From Trichinella spiralis (lineage: Eukaryota > Nematoda > Enoplea > Trichinellida > Trichinellidae), in the NCBI GenBank assembly GCA_000181795.3, contig CM012953.1:17146335-17210334 (forward strand): 64,000 nt of DNA. The letters are read 5' to 3'. A model generated the notes under the pieces. It had not been told where the DNA came from and did not search any database. It saw only the letters and a program-made list of their open reading frames with translations. Each line of letters begins with the position of its first letter. The stretch's first letter is position 1. Shown here one piece after another: positions 58,361 to 64,000 of the stretch. Both the position numbers and the translations under genes were made by a program.

Positions 58361-59836
58361 TAAAATACTTTAAAAATAAGATGTTAATTCTTTTCTGAAG
58401 AGTAAATTATGCTGAGAAATAGAATGAGATCGCATAATAAAGCCAAGAACATTTTTCTTCGTTAGCACGCAAAAATTAGAATAAATTCGGCTGATCATCG
58501 GCTGCTGGTATTGTTCGGCTGCGTTTATAACGCTGCAGAGAAAATTTACGACGGCATCAATTGATGGAATATTATTATTCAAACTTTCACGTTTCACGTG
58601 GTGTTTAAGCTTAGTTCCATCTGATTGCGCAGTTAGTTCACTTGCCGAAACGCATTCATAAATGAAAGCAATTAAAACTTCGCATGCCTACTTTATTCAA
58701 CATTTGCAATCGCCAAACAGATGCTCGCCGTAGCAAAATCAACAATCCGCAAAGACACACAAAAGCTTATCATAATCAATCAGTGAGATCCCATTATTCA
58801 AACGTAAAAGTTCGGGAGAATAATGCTTCTTAAAAAACGTTAAAAACACTGCTCTCACTCATACGTTAGACTTATTTAAAAAGTATTCATTTTTGTGAAA
58901 AAAAAGAAACTTAATTTATTGATAACAAATTATGTTTAAATCGAATCACAGCTTATAAAACAAGCAATCTGACGGACGGCTACTATGAAAACGGGTGAAA
59001 CAACTTTCTACAAGATTTTACATAAACACTACTTACTTGGATACACCCGTTTAGTATTTATATTTGCTATTGCATGCTTCGTGTAATACGAATCGATATG
59101 TCAAGTTATTTGTTCTGATTAAGTGAAATTGCAATTATAAACTTTAAAATTTGCTGAAATTGATACGGTTGAACTGCTTCAATTGGAAAACATCCGACCG
59201 TTTTTCTTTTCTTTTTTTTTTTTGATTTCAAAAGAATTCAAACTTCAAAATTTCAAATTATGCAAACTAGCCTGAATTGAAGACTGAATACAGTACAGGT
59301 GACTGAGAATGGTTGTGTTGTTGGAAATTAGAAAATTTAAATTGAAGAAAAAAAAATTGGTCATTGCCAAAGCAGACAGACAAACAGAGTGTCTTACTTG
59401 ATTAGGAAATATACATATTGTGGTGTGCTTTCGCATTCGATCTTCGTTGCTTCGAACTTCGGATACTGAATTGAAACCGAATTTCTTTTTAACATAACCT
59501 GGGAAAGCTAAGGAAAACGTCATCAGGAGAATAAGCCGACGTGCAGAATTTGATCCACGGATGAGAAGAACGTTATGCAAAGAGCATTTCAAAATGAGAA
59601 AAATAAGAAGAAGTTGCAAAATCAAACCAATTGAAGCAATGTGAACAAAGCTTCTGACGAGCATTCATTAACATTCTATTCTGTGAAAAATGGCAAATCC
59701 AGAAGGACATCTCGTGACAAGATGCCGATAGGCTTTGAGGAAAAAGATTTCCATTTATTGGAGCCAAATTCAAACGGCAGCTACTTGAAAGAACCAAAAG
59801 CAGTGCGTGCTACTCAAGTTCGATGATGAAAACAAG

Positions 59837-59875
<39 letters not shown>

Positions 59876-60120
59876 TAAATAAATAAACAGATAGATGAAT
59901 AGATAGAAAGATGCCTTTTAAAGTGAATAGTGGTCGTCGGTCCAGCCAGTAGTCGCGTCTGGTGCTTTTTTCTTCTTCTATCAAACTCATCGTGACGTCG
60001 TCGTCTAACGTCTAGGCAGTGGCATTCATTCAACAACGTTGTAATTTATCTCGTCTTCTATTGCTGAGAAGCAAAAGCTAGTCGTCTGACAACTGTCGAT
60101 CCAGCAGGAAATTATTGCCA
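58361..60120. other. Mixed region with GC-richer islands, function unclear
   Basis: Several moderately GC-rich patches (58,480-58,760; 59,440-59,830; 59,930-60,120) carry frames of 60-139 codons on both strands. None has a recognisable motif, and none supplies a PAS domain that would extend the Erg gene. A TA microsatellite lies at 59,839-59,872. Distal promoters or untranslated exons of Erg are one possibility. Confidence 0.3.
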
Positions 60121-63100
60121 TTGCACACACACACCATGATAAATTGTCTCCAACTGTTGACAAATTAAAAGCAATGTATTAACAATACAACAAGCTACAT
60201 CATTTCCCCTTTTGCATATTTGTATATATGCATGGTTGTGGGTTTGTGCATGTGCTGTTTAATATATTTTTCTGAGTAGTTCATCTTGCCAAGAAAATGA
60301 CATTGGAAATGTGAAAAAAAGAAGCTCAAAGTCGATCGAGATCGATTTCAGCTTAAATAAAAACAAGCGCACACTTCCAATAAGTTTACATTAAGCACTG
60401 TCAATCCTCTCGTTTAAAGCTTCATATTGCTCACCATTAACCCCCAAAGCTATAATGCAAAAACAACTGAAATAAAGAACAGTTCAATTGATCCCTTACA
60501 ATTGATATTGTGTATGAAAATTTAAAATTAGAAAAAAAAAATAGAAGAAAATATAACACATATAAAAGATATATCGTATGTTCAATAGTGAAATTGAAAT
60601 GGTTTTCTCAGTGTTAAAATATTGAAAAGCAAATTGGTCGAAAGCAGTTCGTACAATGTCATACAAATTCCATTGTCGCCTTAAATGTCTCTCATTTTAT
60701 ATAAATGAATGTTAATATTTTGGGTTGTTGAAAAAAGAAATCAATACAAGCGTCCATTAACGGTCATTTGGATGATATTTAAGATTTTCATTTGGAAATA
60801 ATCTGTCTAATAAAAATTAAAATACAAAAAAGCATCTACAAGCAATGCTCAACAACAGAAAAAAAAACATATCCAAAAGTAGTAAAATTAAAAAACAAAT
60901 ATGAATAAAATTATAAGCAATAGTTGAACAGTAAATTAAGCGAATTGAAACGAGAGTCGAAATAAAAAAATTTTTTTTTTAAATATTACTGATTAAATTA
61001 AAAAAATTTTCATAAAATATTATTATTGTTGTTGTTGTTGTTGTTGTTGCTGGTTAATGTGCAGTAGAAATAATCCCAAATTGCAAAAGGAACAGCCAAA
61101 GTTAGAGAAAGCTGGACTGGAAAGGCAGACAGACAAACAGCTAGGAAAATATCAATATCAAAATGATTGATATGTTGACTTGCAGCAGTGTGAAACTTCT
61201 TCTTCGTATCTTCACTTATGCACTTTGCTACTTTTTTTCCAAAGCAATAACGATCCCCAGACTATTGAAAGCTGCAACTGCAAAGTTGCTGCCATTTCAG
61301 AAGAACATTTGAGGAAAACTTGTATTTTAAATTTCAATTAAAAATTTAAAAATAACTGCAAAAACTGTCTACACTGATTTTCATTGATGATTATACATTA
61401 ATGGGATATGGTTATCAAAAAAATTTTCATAATTTAAATTGCAAATGTTTTTTGTGCAAACTTGCATCAATTAAATGAAATTCTAGAAGGATTTAAAAAT
61501 TTATTCATCATTTAAAGATCAGAAGACTTTTCACTGCATGACAGCAGTTCCAATATTATAAATGATTATTAATTAGCTAGAAAAAAGACACAGCTAATAG
61601 AGAGAGTATTCATTACAACAAATACAAAAATTAAATTATTTTCAGTGTTCTATGTTGTACGTATAATAGCATCAAGAGCATTGATCATTGATGATTAAAA
61701 ATAATTTAAAAGATCACATTACATTAATTGACAATATTTCATTTTACAAAGAACAGAAACGCTTTCTTCAAAGATGCAAAGATTTGCGCAAAAGGACGAT
61801 CCTAATCCGCTAGCAGTCAATTAAAATTTTTATCATTCCCATCTTACGCTCAACATTTTCTAGATTTGCTAGGTTTCCTTCCCGTTGCAAATAAAATTAA
61901 ATTCTCAAAATTAAAATACATTACATATTTCCCAATAAACAAAAAAACACGGTAGCAATTCAGCAAATGCATAAAAAAGTAAAAACAGTCATAGAACTTC
62001 ACTGCAATAAAAATTGTACTGTTGGAATTTAATATTGTTGAAAATTCACTTTTGGTACCGTACCAAGTAAATGAATCTTGAATCACTTTTGAGAAAATTT
62101 CATTGCGCTTCACTTCGAAAAGCGAACAAAAAAAATAATAATAATAAATTAATAAAGGAAAGAATCTATTATGCAAAATTTTCAATTATTTGTACACGAT
62201 GACTGCACAATTTTTTGCTGATGCTGCTAACGTAGATTATTATTAATTAATAAAGGAAGAAAACCTCGGATTGTGGAGTTTGCTAATATTACTTCAATTT
62301 GACACTGATGACGAATTTCATTCCACATTTCAAATTGAACATAATAAATTTCAATTATTAATAATTGAATACACTGTGACATTTAATATAAGAAAAACAA
62401 AATAAATAAAGAAAGAAAATAAAATTTAAATAAACCAACTGAATTATTAAACAATTTCCTGATTTATTCAATTCGAAATAAGTGAAATTGATTTCATTTT
62501 GCATTCGTTTCGATAAAACTGATAAAAAAGATAGATAATATTGAAAAATTGATTTTCAGCATAAAATTTGAAATTAACTTCAAGTTCATACGAAGAAAAT
62601 TCGCTCATTACAGCTAGTCAGGTTTGCAAGTTTTATTGATGTCAAAAGTTGAAACGGTAAATGATCGTTTTACACAAACATCATACATTATCAGTAGTTT
62701 ATTTGGTTAGAAATAAAATTTTACTAATAATAATTAAATAATTAGGATTTTTCAAAATTTAAATTCAAAAGTGAACAGTTTCAGTCGGTTCTCACCTACC
62801 CTGGATGAGTTGTTGAAATAGCCTACAAACATGTTGCCAATCATGCTCTTTCGGACAAAGTGCTAATAATAACTGATTAAGAAATTAAATACTAGAATTT
62901 ACACAATGCACAACACGACTTAAATTTATAGATATTATTTATAAATAATTCGATAAATATTATTATGAAATAAATGGAAAAGTTTCGTGCTTCAGTCTCA
63001 CAGAACAACAGATGGCACGGTGTGGTCCGGTGAACATATCAGATGTGGCACAATGCGAAACAAAAGTATTCATTTTGCATCAGTGGAGAAATCAATTTGG

Positions 63101-64000
63101 AAGAAAGAACCAGATGTGACGTTCGTCCCAGTTCCTAATTGTAAAAGATAGCATCACTGGGGCATATGGATCAATAACATCCAACGATTCTGCTCACGAT
63201 AAGCAAAACTTCTCATTCACTATTTGGAAAAAAAAATTATTTTTTTTTCAAATCATCTTCAATAAAAATCCACTAACTGCTTAATATGTTGAACGAACAA
63301 TTGAAAGTTGCACACGTGGTGCAAATATTTTAATAAATAACAACGAAAAGAAAATTGCTTCAAACAAAATCAAGACCCTGCTAAAAAAAATACTCAAAAA
63401 ACGTATGTTTCCATGAAAAATAAATTAGTGAACCGTAAAATGACAACAAAAACAAATAACCAAAAAAATACAGTACTGTACAAAAACTGTAGTGAATTAG
63501 TACATTGTGGATTTACAAGTTCAAATTTCAAAAAGAAATTAAAAAAACAAAATGATTCACCGACAATAACTGATAAGGCGATTTTTCAACTGAATTGTAC
63601 TTTTCAAAATGTACAAACAAAACAATGAATATTATTTTGCTTCAATTCTGTACAATATTTTTCATTCAATCAACATCGATTCGTAAAAACAGTTGCACTG
63701 CAACGATTGAATTAATTGAAAAAATGCTTTTTTTTAAATTAATAAATGTCAACGAGAAAAGCATAAATTATGCAAACCATTTATCTAATGTTCGTTGTGT
63801 TTCAAATGTCGAAGAAGAATTCGATTATTTTTTTTTCTAATACATCTCAAAATTTGGTCAGTCAATTTAGTCAAATTTACAATTATGAAAATGGACTTGT
63901 CAGTGAATAAATAAATTAAAATAAAATAATTCAATGTTCAAAAAAGGTTCTTCTTTCGTAATCCTTTTCTATTTTGCTTGCTGCAGCGGTTAATTGAAAT
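60121..64000. other. AT-rich DNA to the window end, no gene seen
   Basis: Low-complexity frames only, with a TTG repeat at about 61,026-61,051. A GC-richer patch at 62,980-63,160 shows no coding signal I can name. No RNA gene or element end was recognised. Confidence 0.5.

Noticed and set aside
58370-60036. Possible upstream exons of Erg
   Set aside because: The minus frames here lack PAS or other ERG N-terminal motifs, and no donor in phase 0 to 54,401 stood out.

Overview
The window looks like nuclear DNA of an AT-rich nematode. The evidence is coding: an N-terminally short Erg-type potassium channel, an FGF of the FGF9 class, a secreted protein with two HTDC/GQ cysteine units, and a DNase II-like secreted protein. 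Introns are often 60-350 bp with GT/AG ends. DNase II-like secreted proteins are expanded in Trichinella, and hAT, pogo/Tigger and piggyBac relics are frequent here, so a clade I (Trichinella/mermithid side) worm is my inference; no species can be named.

Layout. 1-6.5 kb: AT-rich intergenic DNA with one GC-richer island. 6.5-15.0 kb (+): FGF gene in three exons with a 6.3-kb first intron that holds a pogo-like short element. 18.0-18.7 kb (+): small secreted cysteine-rich protein. 19.3-20.9 kb: Tigger-like transposase tail and a foldback element with ~200-bp inverted repeats. 21.4-23.3 kb (+): six-exon DNase II-like protein lacking both catalytic histidines. 23.7-24.6 kb: hAT remnant. 25.3-26.3 kb (+): intronless histidine phosphatase of the UBASH3/Sts kind. 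27.1-30.9 kb: element graveyard (piggyBac copy, a second piggyBac-type end, two solo LTRs). 31.5-32.2 kb (-): intronless RNase H1. 33.1-35.9 kb (+): unrecognised acidic/Ser-rich protein built from tiny phase-1 exons. 36.7-37.9 kb (+): broken copy of a multi-copy repeat ORF. 39.2-43.5 kb (+): DDX23/Prp28 spliceosomal helicase, 13 exons, reading frame closed throughout. 44.5-54.7 kb (-): Erg (KCNH/UNC-103) channel, convergent with DDX23. 54.7-64 kb: no gene supported.

The best discovery candidate is in the Erg gene. Two consecutive exons (48,054-48,227 and 47,522-47,701) each encode a complete, different pore helix, selectivity filter and start of S6, with the same splice phase (1/1). Either joins the shared S5 and S6 exons in frame, so this looks like a mutually exclusive pore cassette giving two channels with different filters and turrets. 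The genes do not form an operon or a common pathway.

Exon models were built by eye from homology, GT/AG sites and frame closure; all multi-exon totals divide by three. No transcript evidence or database search was available.
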